DNA from: DASSUW01 sp963803335
Lineage (GTDB): Bacteria > Actinomycetota > Thermoleophilia > Solirubrobacterales > Solirubrobacteraceae
Direction of reading: 5' to 3'
Length of the DNA: 64,000 nucleotides
NCBI GenBank assembly: GCA_963803335.1
Contig: CAWDME010000007.1
Coordinates: forward strand, 372,001 to 436,000
Shown here: one piece after another, positions 55,593 through 63,606 of the stretch
Position numbering within the stretch: position 1 is the first letter of the stretch
Layout of the letters: each line of letters opens with the position of its first letter
Notes under the pieces: generated by a model
The model's input: only the letters and a program-made list of their open reading frames with translations
Databases searched by the model: none
What the model was told of the DNA's origin: nothing
Program-made: the position numbers and the translations under genes

Positions 55593-57914
55593 ATGACTGC
55601 GACCGTCGAGCGGCCCATCGCGCCGCAGGCTCCGGGCACCTTCGCGCGAGCGGAGGGCCTGGAGCTGCTGGGCGAGGTCAGCGGCTCGGGCTATAAGGAC
55701 GGCGCCGCGCTCGTCCGCCGCGCCGACGGCCAGATGGTCCAGCTCGGACCGCTGATGTACGCGCTGCTCGAGGCGATCGACGGCGCGCGCGATGGCGAGG
55801 CGCTGGCGGCCGCGATGTCGGACCGGCTCGGCCGCCGCGTCGATGCCGAGCACGTCGTCGCGCTCGCCGAGAAGCTCGCCGCGCAGGGCCTGCTGGCCGG
55901 CTCGGAGGAGCAGGCCCCGCCGCGGCTGAACCCGCTCCTGGCGCTGCGCTGGAAGGTCCTCCTCAGCGACCCGAAGGTCACCAAGCGCCTCACCGCGCCG
56001 TTCACGCACCTGTTCCGCCCCTGGGTGCTCCTCCCGGCGCTCGCGGGCTTCGCGGCGGTCGGCTGGTTCGTGCTCATCCACAAGGGCGTCGCGTCCGCCA
56101 CCGCGCAGGCGTTCCACAACCCGGAGCTGCTGCTGCTGGTGATCGGTCTCGCCGTCGCGTCGGCGGCGTTCCACGAGATCGGCCACGCCGCGGCCTGCCG
56201 CTACGGCGGAGGCCGGCCGGGCGGCATGGGCGCCGGGATCTACATGGTCTGGCCCGCCTTCTACACCGACGTCACCGACGCCTACCGGCTGCCGCGCCGC
56301 GCCCGGCTGCGCACCGACCTCGGCGGCCTCTACTTCAACGCGGTGATCGCGGTCGTCACGCTCGGCGTGTGGCTCGCGGTACGCGCCGACGCGCTGCTGC
56401 TGATCATCGCCCTCCAGGTGCTGGAGATGGTCAAGAACCTCTCCCCGGTGATCCGTGCCGACGGCTACCACATCCTCTCCGACGCCACCGGCGTGCCCGA
56501 CCTCTACGCGCACATCGGCCCGACGCTGCGCCGCCTGCTGCCGTGGCGCCGGCGCGAGCCTTCAGCGCTGACCGGCCGCGCTCGCGCGCTCGTCACCGTC
56601 TGGGTGCTCGTGATCGTCCCGGTGCTGCTGAGCATGGCGCTGAGCGCGATCCTGCTGCTGCCCAAGCTCGCGGCCTCGACGTGGGAGAGCGGCTCCCACA
56701 TCGTCTCCGCGATGCCCGGCCAGGCGAGCCACGCGGAGATCCTCGACCTGCTGGCGGCGACCGTGCGCATGTGCGCGCTCGCGCTGCCCGTGATCGGCTC
56801 GGTCCTGATGGCGCAGCGCCTCGTCCGCTCGACCGGCGGCAAGGCGTGGCGCTGGAGCGCCAACCGGCCCGCGCGCAAGGCGCTCGTCGCGGCCGCGACG
56901 GCCGGGCTCGTGGGGCTGCTCGCGTGGGCATGGTGGCCCGCCGGCCAGTACCGACCCGTGCGCGCCACGGACCAGGGAACGCTGCTGAGCGCGTTCCGGA
57001 CGGTCGGCGCCCCGGCGAGCGCGGTGCGCCCCGAGCCGCGGCCCGCGCCGGTCGGCCTCGCGCCCGGCCGGCACATGGCGGTCGCGCTGATCCCGTCCGG
57101 CGGCGCCACCAAGGAGCATCCGGCGATCTTCGTCATCAAGGGGCGCGACGGCGAGAAGCCGGCCGTCGTCGTCTCCGACACGACGCCGGATCCGCGCGCG
57201 GCGCCCACCGTCGGTGACGCCGGCGCCGCGCAGCCGCCCGCCGCGGCGGCGCCGGTGCCCGCGGCCGCGTTCCCGTTCAAGCTGCCGAGCAAGCCGGGGC
57301 CCAACGACTCGCAGGCGCTCGCCGTGAACACGACCGACGGCGGCATCAAGTACGACGTCGTCTACTCGCTCGTGACCGTGCGCAGCGGCGACACGGTCGA
57401 CGAGACCAACTCCGCCTACGCGCTCGCGAGCTGCAACGCCTGCACCACCGTCGCCGTGTCGCTGCAGCTCGTGCTCGTCGTCGGCCAGAGCGACACGATC
57501 ACACCGATCAACGTCGCCGAGGCGCTCAACGCCAACTGCCCCTACTGCGTCACGGTCGCGATCGCCCACCAGCTCGTGATCACGCTCCGGTCGGTGCCGT
57601 CCGATGAGCTGCTGCGGCGCCTCACCGCCGAGCTGGCGAAGCTCGACGCCATCGACGAGCTCGGCTCGCCGGCCGCCGCGGCGGCGCTGGTCGATCAGGT
57701 GCAGAAGGAGATCGAGGACGAGCTCGACGCCAGCGGCCTGCGCATCCCGACCGCCACGCCGACCCCGACGGCGACCGCGACGCCGAGCCCGACCGCCACG
57801 GCGACGCCGACCGCGAGCGCGGAGCCGGCGGCGACGGCCACGCCGACCCCGACCATCACGCCGACGCCGACCCCCACCGCGGAGCCGCCGGCTACCGAAA
57901 CGCCGGCGCCGTAG
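55593..57914 (+). CDS. M50 (site-2-protease-like) membrane metallopeptidase with PqqD-like N-terminus and Cys-pair C-terminal domain
   Basis: A 773-residue protein. Residues about 25-105 resemble a PqqD/RRE winged helix (VRRADGQMVQLGPLMYALLEA, VDAEHVVALAEKLAAQGLL). Two membrane helices flank the zinc site HEIGH (194-198); a second S2P-type motif NLSPVIRADGYH lies near 280-292. More helices run to about 450. The C-terminal part is extracytoplasmic by prediction: CNACTTVAV and PINVAEALNANCPYCVTVA, two CxxC pairs in a repeated unit near 610-670, then a Thr-Pro tail of about 55 residues. It lies 12 bp after the acidic repeat protein. Related proteins are called putative peptide zinc metalloproteases. 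Confidence 0.8.
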   Translation: MTATVERPIAPQAPGTFARAEGLELLGEVSGSGYKDGAALVRRADGQMVQLGPLMYALLEAIDGARDGEALAAAMSDRLGRRVDAEHVVALAEKLAAQGLLAGSEEQAPPRLNPLLALRWKVLLSDPKVTKRLTAPFTHLFRPWVLLPALAGFAAVGWFVLIHKGVASATAQAFHNPELLLLVIGLAVASAAFHEIGHAAACRYGGGRPGGMGAGIYMVWPAFYTDVTDAYRLPRRARLRTDLGGLYFNAVIAVVTLGVWLAVRADALLLIIALQVLEMVKNLSPVIRADGYHILSDATGVPDLYAHIGPTLRRLLPWRRREPSALTGRARALVTVWVLVIVPVLLSMALSAILLLPKLAASTWESGSHIVSAMPGQASHAEILDLLAATVRMCALALPVIGSVLMAQRLVRSTGGKAWRWSANRPARKALVAAATAGLVGLLAWAWWPAGQYRPVRATDQGTLLSAFRTVGAPASAVRPEPRPAPVGLAPGRHMAVALIPSGGATKEHPAIFVIKGRDGEKPAVVVSDTTPDPRAAPTVGDAGAAQPPAAAAPVPAAAFPFKLPSKPGPNDSQALAVNTTDGGIKYDVVYSLVTVRSGDTVDETNSAYALASCNACTTVAVSLQLVLVVGQSDTITPINVAEALNANCPYCVTVAIAHQLVITLRSVPSDELLRRLTAELAKLDAIDELGSPAAAAALVDQVQKEIEDELDASGLRIPTATPTPTATATPSPTATATPTASAEPAATATPTPTITPTPTPTAEPPATETPAP

Positions 57915-57917
57915 CGC

Positions 57918-59645
57918 TCACTGGTCGTCCGGCGCTCGCTCGAAGCGGCCGCGGCCGACGCGCCGCGCACGGCCGGTGCGCACGGCGGCCTTCAGCGCTG
58001 CCGGGTAGCGGCCCGGGCCCCAGAACCGCGCGCCCACCAGCGCCGCGAGCTCGTGTCGCTCGACCGCGCCGTCGCGCTCGTCGAGCACCCGCTCGATCGC
58101 CGCCACCTCACGCTCGAAGCCGACCGGGGCGAGCGGCTCGGACACCGACATGCCGGGCGAGGAGGCCACGCGGCGGGGCCGCGCCGGCCGCTCGGCCTCG
58201 CTCTCGGCGTCCTCGGCGCTCAGCGGCTTGGCGATGCCCTCGAGCTCCTGCCCCTCGGCCTTGACGCCAAACAGCAGCTCCACGACGCCGCCGAGGGCCA
58301 TCACGCCGGCGCCGATGAAGAACGCGATCGCCACCTGCGAGGCCTCGCCGGACTCGATCATCTTCCCGAAGATGTACGGCCCGGTGATCCCGCCGACGGC
58401 GGTGCCGATCGCGTAGAAGAACGCGATCGCCAGCGCGCGCGTCTCCATCGGGAAGATCTCGCTCACGGTCAGGTACGCCGAGCTGGCGCCCGCCGAGGCG
58501 AGGAAGAACGTCGCGAGCAGCAGCGCCATGAAGCCGCCGAGGCCGAGGGAGCCGCCCTTGAAGAGGATCGTCAGCACCACCAGCACCGCCGCCGAGCCGA
58601 GGTAGCTGCCCGCGATCATCGGCTTGCGCCCGACCGTGTCGAACAGCCGCCCAAGCAGCACCGGGCCGAGGAAGTTGCTCGCCGCGAACAGCGCGATATA
58701 GAGCGGCACTCGGCCCGAGTCGATGTCGTAGAACGTCGCCAGGAACGTGCCGAGGCCGAACGTGACGGCGTTGTAGATGAAGGCCTGGCCGACGAACAGC
58801 GCGAAGCCGAGGGCCGTGCGCCGCGGGTAGCGCTTGAACGCCGTCGAGGCGATCGTCCGGAACGAGATCGTGCGCCGCTGGCGGACGGTGATCGAGTCGC
58901 CCGGCTGCTCGAGCTCCTCGCCGGTCTCCTCGCGCACCTCGGCCTCGATCTCGCCCACGATGCGCTCGGCCTCCTCGTCGCGGCCGTGGATGAACAGCCA
59001 GCGCGGGCTCTCCGGCACGTGCCGGCGCACGATCAGGATCCCCAGCCCGAGCACGGCGCCGATGCCGAACGCGAGTCGCCAGCCGAGGTCGGGCGCGAAG
59101 AGGTTCTCGTTGAGCAGCACGAGCGCGCCGAGCGCGCCCCCCGCGGCGCCGAGCCAGTACGACCCGTTGATGACGAGGTCCACGCGGCCGCGCACGCGCG
59201 CCGGGATCAGCTCGTCGATCGCCGAGTTGATCGCCGCGTACTCCCCGCCGATGCCCGCGCCGGTGAAGAAGCGGGCGATCATGAAGTAGGCGGCGGAGCC
59301 GGCAAAGGCGGTCGCGACGGTGGCGACCAGGTACAGGATGAGCGTCACCAGGAACAGCTTCTTGCGCCCGAAGCGGTCGGTGAGCTGGCCGAAGAACAGC
59401 GCGCCGACGCAGGCGCCGGCCACGTAGATCGACCCGGCGGTGAGCACCTGGCTGTCGGTAAGCGCCAGGCCGCTGCCCTTCTCGGTGAGGCGGGCGGCGA
59501 TCGAGCCGACGATCGTCACCTCGAGGCCGTCGAGGATCCAGACCGTCCCGAGCCCGATCACCACGAGCCAGTGAAAACGTGCCCACGGCAGCCGGTCGAG
59601 CCGCGCCGGGACACGGGTTTCGATCGTCTGCAGCTCCGTGTCCAT
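57918..59645 (-). CDS. MFS sugar/metabolite transporter with extra C-terminal domain
   Basis: A 575-residue protein with 12 membrane helices (about residues 25-470). Sugar-porter-type motifs are GQLTDRFGRKKLF after TM2, FFTGAGIGGEYAAINSAIDE in TM4 and VPESPRWLF before the central loop; LGRLFDTVGRKPMI repeats the pattern in the second half. After TM12 there is a Glu/Arg-rich linker and about 70 residues (RDGAVERHELAALVGARFWG, RTGRARRVGRGRFE) that look like a small winged helix. MFS proteins rarely carry such a tail. Convergent with the protease gene, 3 bp apart. Confidence 0.85.
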   Translation of the reverse strand: MDTELQTIETRVPARLDRLPWARFHWLVVIGLGTVWILDGLEVTIVGSIAARLTEKGSGLALTDSQVLTAGSIYVAGACVGALFFGQLTDRFGRKKLFLVTLILYLVATVATAFAGSAAYFMIARFFTGAGIGGEYAAINSAIDELIPARVRGRVDLVINGSYWLGAAGGALGALVLLNENLFAPDLGWRLAFGIGAVLGLGILIVRRHVPESPRWLFIHGRDEEAERIVGEIEAEVREETGEELEQPGDSITVRQRRTISFRTIASTAFKRYPRRTALGFALFVGQAFIYNAVTFGLGTFLATFYDIDSGRVPLYIALFAASNFLGPVLLGRLFDTVGRKPMIAGSYLGSAAVLVVLTILFKGGSLGLGGFMALLLATFFLASAGASSAYLTVSEIFPMETRALAIAFFYAIGTAVGGITGPYIFGKMIESGEASQVAIAFFIGAGVMALGGVVELLFGVKAEGQELEGIAKPLSAEDAESEAERPARPRRVASSPGMSVSEPLAPVGFEREVAAIERVLDERDGAVERHELAALVGARFWGPGRYPAALKAAVRTGRARRVGRGRFERAPDDQ

Positions 59646-59695
59646 GGCGGACGCGTTACCCAGGCCGCCGAAGCGGCGAAACTCGCGTTCTGCCG

Positions 59696-59983
59696 CTAGG
59701 CGACCGGGGAGACCGGGCCGCAGGCGACCAGGTCGGAGGCGAGCTGCTCGGCCCGCTCGGAGGTCCAGCGACCGCTGGCGACGAGGTGCTCGGCGAGCGC
59801 CTCGATGTCGGTGAGCGCGGCACGCGCGTCGTCGAGATCGGCGGCGAAGATCAGGTTGTCGGCGGCCTCGCGGATGCGCTCCTGCTCGCCGGGCTGCAGC
59901 TTCGAAGGCCCGATGTCTTCGAGCGTCTTGATGACGCGTCCGTAAGCCTGTGTGCGTTCCGAGGTCATCTTGGTCACAGTCAT
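59696..59983 (-). CDS. Small helical protein of unknown function
   Basis: A 95-residue protein from the ATG at 59983; another Met lies five codons in. It is predicted all-helical: RTQAYGRVIKTLEDIG, PGEQERIREAADNLIFA, DARAALTDIEALAEHLV. I do not recognise the family. Its start lies 42 bp from a perfect CRP/GlxR-type box shared with the divergent PspC operon. Confidence 0.6.
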   Translation of the reverse strand: MTVTKMTSERTQAYGRVIKTLEDIGPSKLQPGEQERIREAADNLIFAADLDDARAALTDIEALAEHLVASGRWTSERAEQLASDLVACGPVSPVA

Positions 59984-60024
59984 CGTCAGTCTATGAACGG
60001 TCTGTAGGCCTTCCGGGAGATTTT

Positions 60025-60040
60025 TGTGACGTTGATCACA
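60025..60040. promoter_or_regulatory. Perfect CRP/GlxR-type box
   Basis: TGTGA-CGTTGA-TCACA matches the TGTGA-N6-TCACA consensus exactly. It lies between the divergent genes at 59983 and 60125, 85 bp before the PspC-gene start, and could act on either. Confidence 0.6.
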
Positions 60041-60124
60041 TCGGTCCGCATCCGGGACCGACTCGGGGTCTCTGAGGGTCATCCCCAATAGGCGCGAAGC
60101 CGCTCACGGTCGACCCTTGTGCAT

Positions 60125-61249
60125 ATGACCGACGACACTCCCCAGACTCCTGACGAGACTCCGGAGCCCGAGCCGCGGCCGGAGCCACGGCGGCTCACCC
60201 GTTCCGGCTCGGACTCCGTCATCGGCGGCGTGGCCGGCGGCCTCGGCCGCTACTTCGGCATCGACCCGATCCTGTTCCGGATCGGCTTCGTCGTGCTGGC
60301 GTTCATCGGCGCGGTCGGTGTCCTCGCCTACCTGATCCTGCTCGCCTTCGTGCCCTCCGACGGCGGTGAGCGCACCGGCGGCACGAGCAAGGCGGTCGCC
60401 GCCATCGGCGCGGTGGTGCTCGGGTGCATCCTCGTCACGTTTCTCAGCCCTCCTCTCTTCGTCTTCGGCCCTGGGCTGCTCGTCCTCGGCCTGGTCGGGC
60501 TGGCCGGGGTCCTGCTCTGGCGCGCGGTCGGCGGCTCCGTCGGCGGTGACCCCGGGCGCGTGGCCGGGCGGATCGCGCTCGCCGCGCTCATCGGCGTCGC
60601 GATCGCCGGCGCTGCCGTCGGCGTCGGACTGGCGGCTGCCTTGGGCGGCGGCGTGGTCATCGCCGTCCTCGCGATCGTCACCGGGTTCGCGCTGATCGGG
60701 ACCGCGTTCGTCGGCGGCGTGCGCTGGCTGATCGTCCCGGCGCTCGCGCTCGTGCTCCCGCTCGGCGTCGTGTCGGCGGCGGGCATCGACCTCAACGGCG
60801 GCGTCGGCGACCGCGACTACCGGCCCGCGACCGTCGCCCAGGTGCGCGACCACTACGAGGTCGGGATCGGCTCGCTGATCGTCGACCTGCGTGACGTCGA
60901 CCTGCCGAAGGACCAGACGACGAACCTCAAGGTCGACGTCGGCCTCGGCGAGGCGGTCGTGTACGTGCCGTCCGACGCGTGCGTGGCCTCTGACGTGCAG
61001 ATCGGCGTCGGCGGCTCGGACGTGCTCGACCGCGACAACGACGGGGTCGACGTCAGCTACGCCGACGACGCCCCGGCGCCGGGCGGGAAGCCGAAGATCC
61101 ATGTCGACGCCGACGTGGGCATGGGCGTGGTCGAGGTCGTCCGCGAGGGCTACCTGCGCGACCAGTTCAGCCACCACGACGGGCGCTACTTCGATGGCAC
61201 GGTCCGCGGCAGCGCCGCGGATTTCGACGGCGGGACAAAGTGCGCGTGA
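60125..61249 (+). CDS. PspC domain membrane protein with adhesin-like C-terminal domain
   Basis: A 374-residue protein (ATG at 60125; GTG at 60119 possible). After a Pro/Glu-rich cytosolic lead, a PspC domain is seen at about 27-80: SVIGGVAGGLGRYFGIDP then a hydrophobic segment. Further membrane helices run to about 220. The last 140 residues form a beta-rich domain (GIGSLIVDLRDVDLP, VDVGLGEAVVYVP, VDADVGMGVVEV) like the LiaF/DUF2154 C-terminal domain. It is the first gene of an envelope-stress-type operon with a kinase and a response regulator. Confidence 0.85.
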   Translation: MTDDTPQTPDETPEPEPRPEPRRLTRSGSDSVIGGVAGGLGRYFGIDPILFRIGFVVLAFIGAVGVLAYLILLAFVPSDGGERTGGTSKAVAAIGAVVLGCILVTFLSPPLFVFGPGLLVLGLVGLAGVLLWRAVGGSVGGDPGRVAGRIALAALIGVAIAGAAVGVGLAAALGGGVVIAVLAIVTGFALIGTAFVGGVRWLIVPALALVLPLGVVSAAGIDLNGGVGDRDYRPATVAQVRDHYEVGIGSLIVDLRDVDLPKDQTTNLKVDVGLGEAVVYVPSDACVASDVQIGVGGSDVLDRDNDGVDVSYADDAPAPGGKPKIHVDADVGMGVVEVVREGYLRDQFSHHDGRYFDGTVRGSAADFDGGTKCA

Positions 61250-61431
61250 GGCGACTGGACCGGACATCGCTCGTCGCCGGGGTGGTGGTCGTCATCAGCG
61301 GACTCGTCCTGCTCCTCGACCAGCTCGACGCGATCAACCTGCGGTTCGGCTACGCCGGCCCGCTGCTGATCGCCGTCGTCGGCGCGATCCTGCTCACCGC
61401 CGGGCTCGAAGGCCCGCGCGAGCGCGACTGA
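61246..61431 (+). CDS. Small LiaF-like transmembrane protein
   Basis: A 61-residue protein with two membrane helices (LVAGVVVVISGLVLLLDQL and PLLIAVVGAILLTAGL). The GTG at 61246 overlaps the previous stop (GTGA) and is preferred over a GTG two codons earlier. The length and layout match the short LiaI/LiaF-N-like (DUF5668) proteins found beside PspC-domain kinases. Confidence 0.75.
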   Translation: MRRLDRTSLVAGVVVVISGLVLLLDQLDAINLRFGYAGPLLIAVVGAILLTAGLEGPRERD

Positions 61432-61450
61432 CGCTGCGAAGATGGCTCCC

Positions 61451-62659
61451 ATGAGCGCGCCGGCCGCCGTGACGCTGCGCCGCGATCCCAAGCGGGGGAT
61501 CATCGGCGGGGTCGCCGCGGGCATCGGGCGGCGGCTGGGGATCGACCCGATCATCGTCCGCGTGGCGTTCGTCGCGACGTCGGTGGCCGGCGGCGCCGGG
61601 CTCGTCGCCTACCTGCTCGGCTGGGCGCTGATGCCGCCGGAGGGCAGCGATCGGGCGCCGGTGGAGCGGATCGTGGCGCAGCGCGACACCTGGATGGTGG
61701 TCGGCGGCGCAGTCTGCCTGGCCGTCGCCGCCCTGCTGCTGCTGCGCCACTGGGGCCTGTGGTTCAGCGATCAGTTCGTGTGGCCGGTGATGCTCGTCGC
61801 GGCCGGCGGAGCGCTGATCTGGCGCCAGTCCACCGCGCCGCCCGAGGAGAGCGAGCCCGCGCCGCGGACCGAGCGCACGAGCGCACTGCCGACGCTGCGG
61901 CTGCCCGCCGACGCGGCCGGCCGCGCGCTGGTCGGCGCCGCGCTCGTGGTCGGCGGCGGCCTGATCTTCCTGTGGCTCAACCACGCGCTGCGGCCCGCCC
62001 GCGACGTGCTGCTCGCGGTTGTGGTGGTCGTCGTCGCGCTGACGCTGATCCTCGCCCCGTGGTGGCTGCGGCTCGTCCGCGGGCTCACCGCCGAGCGCGC
62101 TGAGCGCATCCGCTCGCAGGAGCGCGCCGAGGTGGCCGCGCACCTGCACGACTCGGTGCTGCAGACGCTGGCGCTGATGCAGAAGCGCGTCGACGACCCG
62201 CGCGAAGTGGCAGCGCTCGCCCGCCGTCAGGAGCGCGAGCTGCGCGCGTGGCTGAACGGTCGCCGCGCGCCCGGTGAACTGACGGTCGCCAGCTCGCTCG
62301 AGGCCGTGGCCGCCGAGGTCGAGGAGGCGCACGGCGTGCCGGTCGAGGTCGTGGCCGTCGGTGACGCGCCGCTCGACGCGCGCGCCGAGGCGCTCGTCGC
62401 TGCCGCCCGCGAGGCGCTCGTCAACGCCGCCAAGTTCGCTCCCGACGGCGCGGTGGCGCTGTACGCCGAGGTCGCGCCCGAGCGCATCGAGGTGTTCGTG
62501 CGCGACCGCGGGCCGGGCTTTGACCCCGCCCGCGTCCCGGCCGACCGCCGCGGCGTGCGCGAGTCGATCGTCGGCCGCATGGAGCGCCATGGCGGCCGCG
62601 CCGTGCTCCACACCGCGCCTGGCGAAGGCACCGAGGTCGAGTTGGTGATGAAGCGGTGA
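61451..62659 (+). CDS. PspC-domain sensor histidine kinase (LiaS/DesK type)
   Basis: A 402-residue kinase; the ATG at 61451 is preferred over 61442 because a GAAG site is better spaced from it. Residues about 8-60 are a PspC domain (RGIIGGVAAGIGRRLGIDP), followed by four to five membrane helices. The HisKA_3 site is AAHLHDSVLQTLALMQKR (phospho-His near residue 232), and HATPase motifs are AREALVNAAKF (N box) and RDRGPGFDPARV (G1). It would phosphorylate the response regulator encoded next (GTGA overlap). Together with the PspC protein it probably monitors the membrane. Confidence 0.9.
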   Translation: MSAPAAVTLRRDPKRGIIGGVAAGIGRRLGIDPIIVRVAFVATSVAGGAGLVAYLLGWALMPPEGSDRAPVERIVAQRDTWMVVGGAVCLAVAALLLLRHWGLWFSDQFVWPVMLVAAGGALIWRQSTAPPEESEPAPRTERTSALPTLRLPADAAGRALVGAALVVGGGLIFLWLNHALRPARDVLLAVVVVVVALTLILAPWWLRLVRGLTAERAERIRSQERAEVAAHLHDSVLQTLALMQKRVDDPREVAALARRQERELRAWLNGRRAPGELTVASSLEAVAAEVEEAHGVPVEVVAVGDAPLDARAEALVAAAREALVNAAKFAPDGAVALYAEVAPERIEVFVRDRGPGFDPARVPADRRGVRESIVGRMERHGGRAVLHTAPGEGTEVELVMKR

Positions 62660-63294
62660 CGTCCGTCGTGATCGTCGACGACCACCAGCTCTTCCGCAGC
62701 GGCGTGCGGGCCGAGCTCGACGGGCTCGTCGACGTGCTCGGCGACGCCGCCAGCGTCGAGGACGCGGTGCGGCTGGTGATCGAGGCCGAGCCCGACGTGG
62801 TCGTGCTCGACGTGCAGATGCCGGGCGGCGGCGGGGTGGAGGTGATCCGCCAGGTCACCGAGCGGCGGCCCGCGCAGCGCTTCCTCGCGCTGTCGGTGAG
62901 CGACGCGCCCGAGGACGTGATCGCGATCATCCGCGTCGGCGCGCGCGGCTACGTGACCAAGACGATCTCGGGGCCCGAGCTGGCCGACGCCGTCAAGCGC
63001 GTCGCCGACGGCGACGCGGTGTTCTCACCGCGCCTCGCCGGCTTCGTGCTCGACGCGTTCGCCGGTGGGCTGCCCGAGCGCGAGGTCGATCCCCAGCTCG
63101 ACCAGCTCACCGCGCGCGAGCGCGAGGTGCTGCGCCACATCGCGCGCGGCTACCTGTACAAGGAGATCGCGCAGCGGCTGTCGATCTCGACCAAGACCGT
63201 CGAGGCGCACGTCTCCGCCGTCCTGCGCAAGCTCCAGCTCTCCAACCGCCACGAGCTGAGCCGCTGGGCGGTCGAGCGCCGCCTCGTCGATTAA
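62656..63294 (+). CDS. NarL/LuxR family response regulator
   Basis: A 212-residue regulator starting at a GTG that overlaps the kinase stop. The receiver domain has VDDHQ, the phospho-acceptor Asp in VVLDVQMPGG (residue about 56) and Lys in YVTKTIS. The LuxR HTH reads LTAREREVLRHIARGYLYKE then IAQRLSISTKTVEAHVSAVL. It is the last gene of the PspC operon and presumably activates it or other envelope genes. Confidence 0.93.
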   Translation: MTSVVIVDDHQLFRSGVRAELDGLVDVLGDAASVEDAVRLVIEAEPDVVVLDVQMPGGGGVEVIRQVTERRPAQRFLALSVSDAPEDVIAIIRVGARGYVTKTISGPELADAVKRVADGDAVFSPRLAGFVLDAFAGGLPEREVDPQLDQLTAREREVLRHIARGYLYKEIAQRLSISTKTVEAHVSAVLRKLQLSNRHELSRWAVERRLVD

Positions 63295-63309
63295 GCGCGG
63301 CGTCAGAGG

Positions 63310-63606
63310 TTGTTAAGCGGCGCTGCCTACGGTCGCCGCCATGCCCTCCCGCAATCTCTCCGGAGCAGGAGCGGTTTGCCGACCGTGGCGGGCTCCTGCG
63401 CGGCGACGTTCAGGCTGGTGTGCCGGCCGGGCCGCTGGGCGAACGACGCGACCGGCTTCAAGTACCAGTGGCGCGTGCGTCACCACAAGGCCCGCTGCGC
63501 CGTCACGGCGACCAACGCGGCCGGCGCGGCGACGGCGGTCAGCCGCGCCGTCAGGGCGTCACACGTACCACGTCGTAGGTCGTGGTCGGAGTCGGCGGGG
63601 TCGTGA
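63310..63606 (+). pseudogene. Possible Ig-like domain remnant
   Basis: The frame contains FRLVCRPGRWANDATGFKYQW and, a few residues later, CAVTATNAAGAATAVSR. These are the first and last strands of a bacterial Ig-like repeat (L-x-C-x-x-G-x-W ... YQW ... C-x-VTATN-x-x-G), with the middle of the domain missing. No signal peptide or other domain is readable. It overlaps the convergent gene by 56 bp. I regard it as a decayed fragment, with low certainty. Confidence 0.35.
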
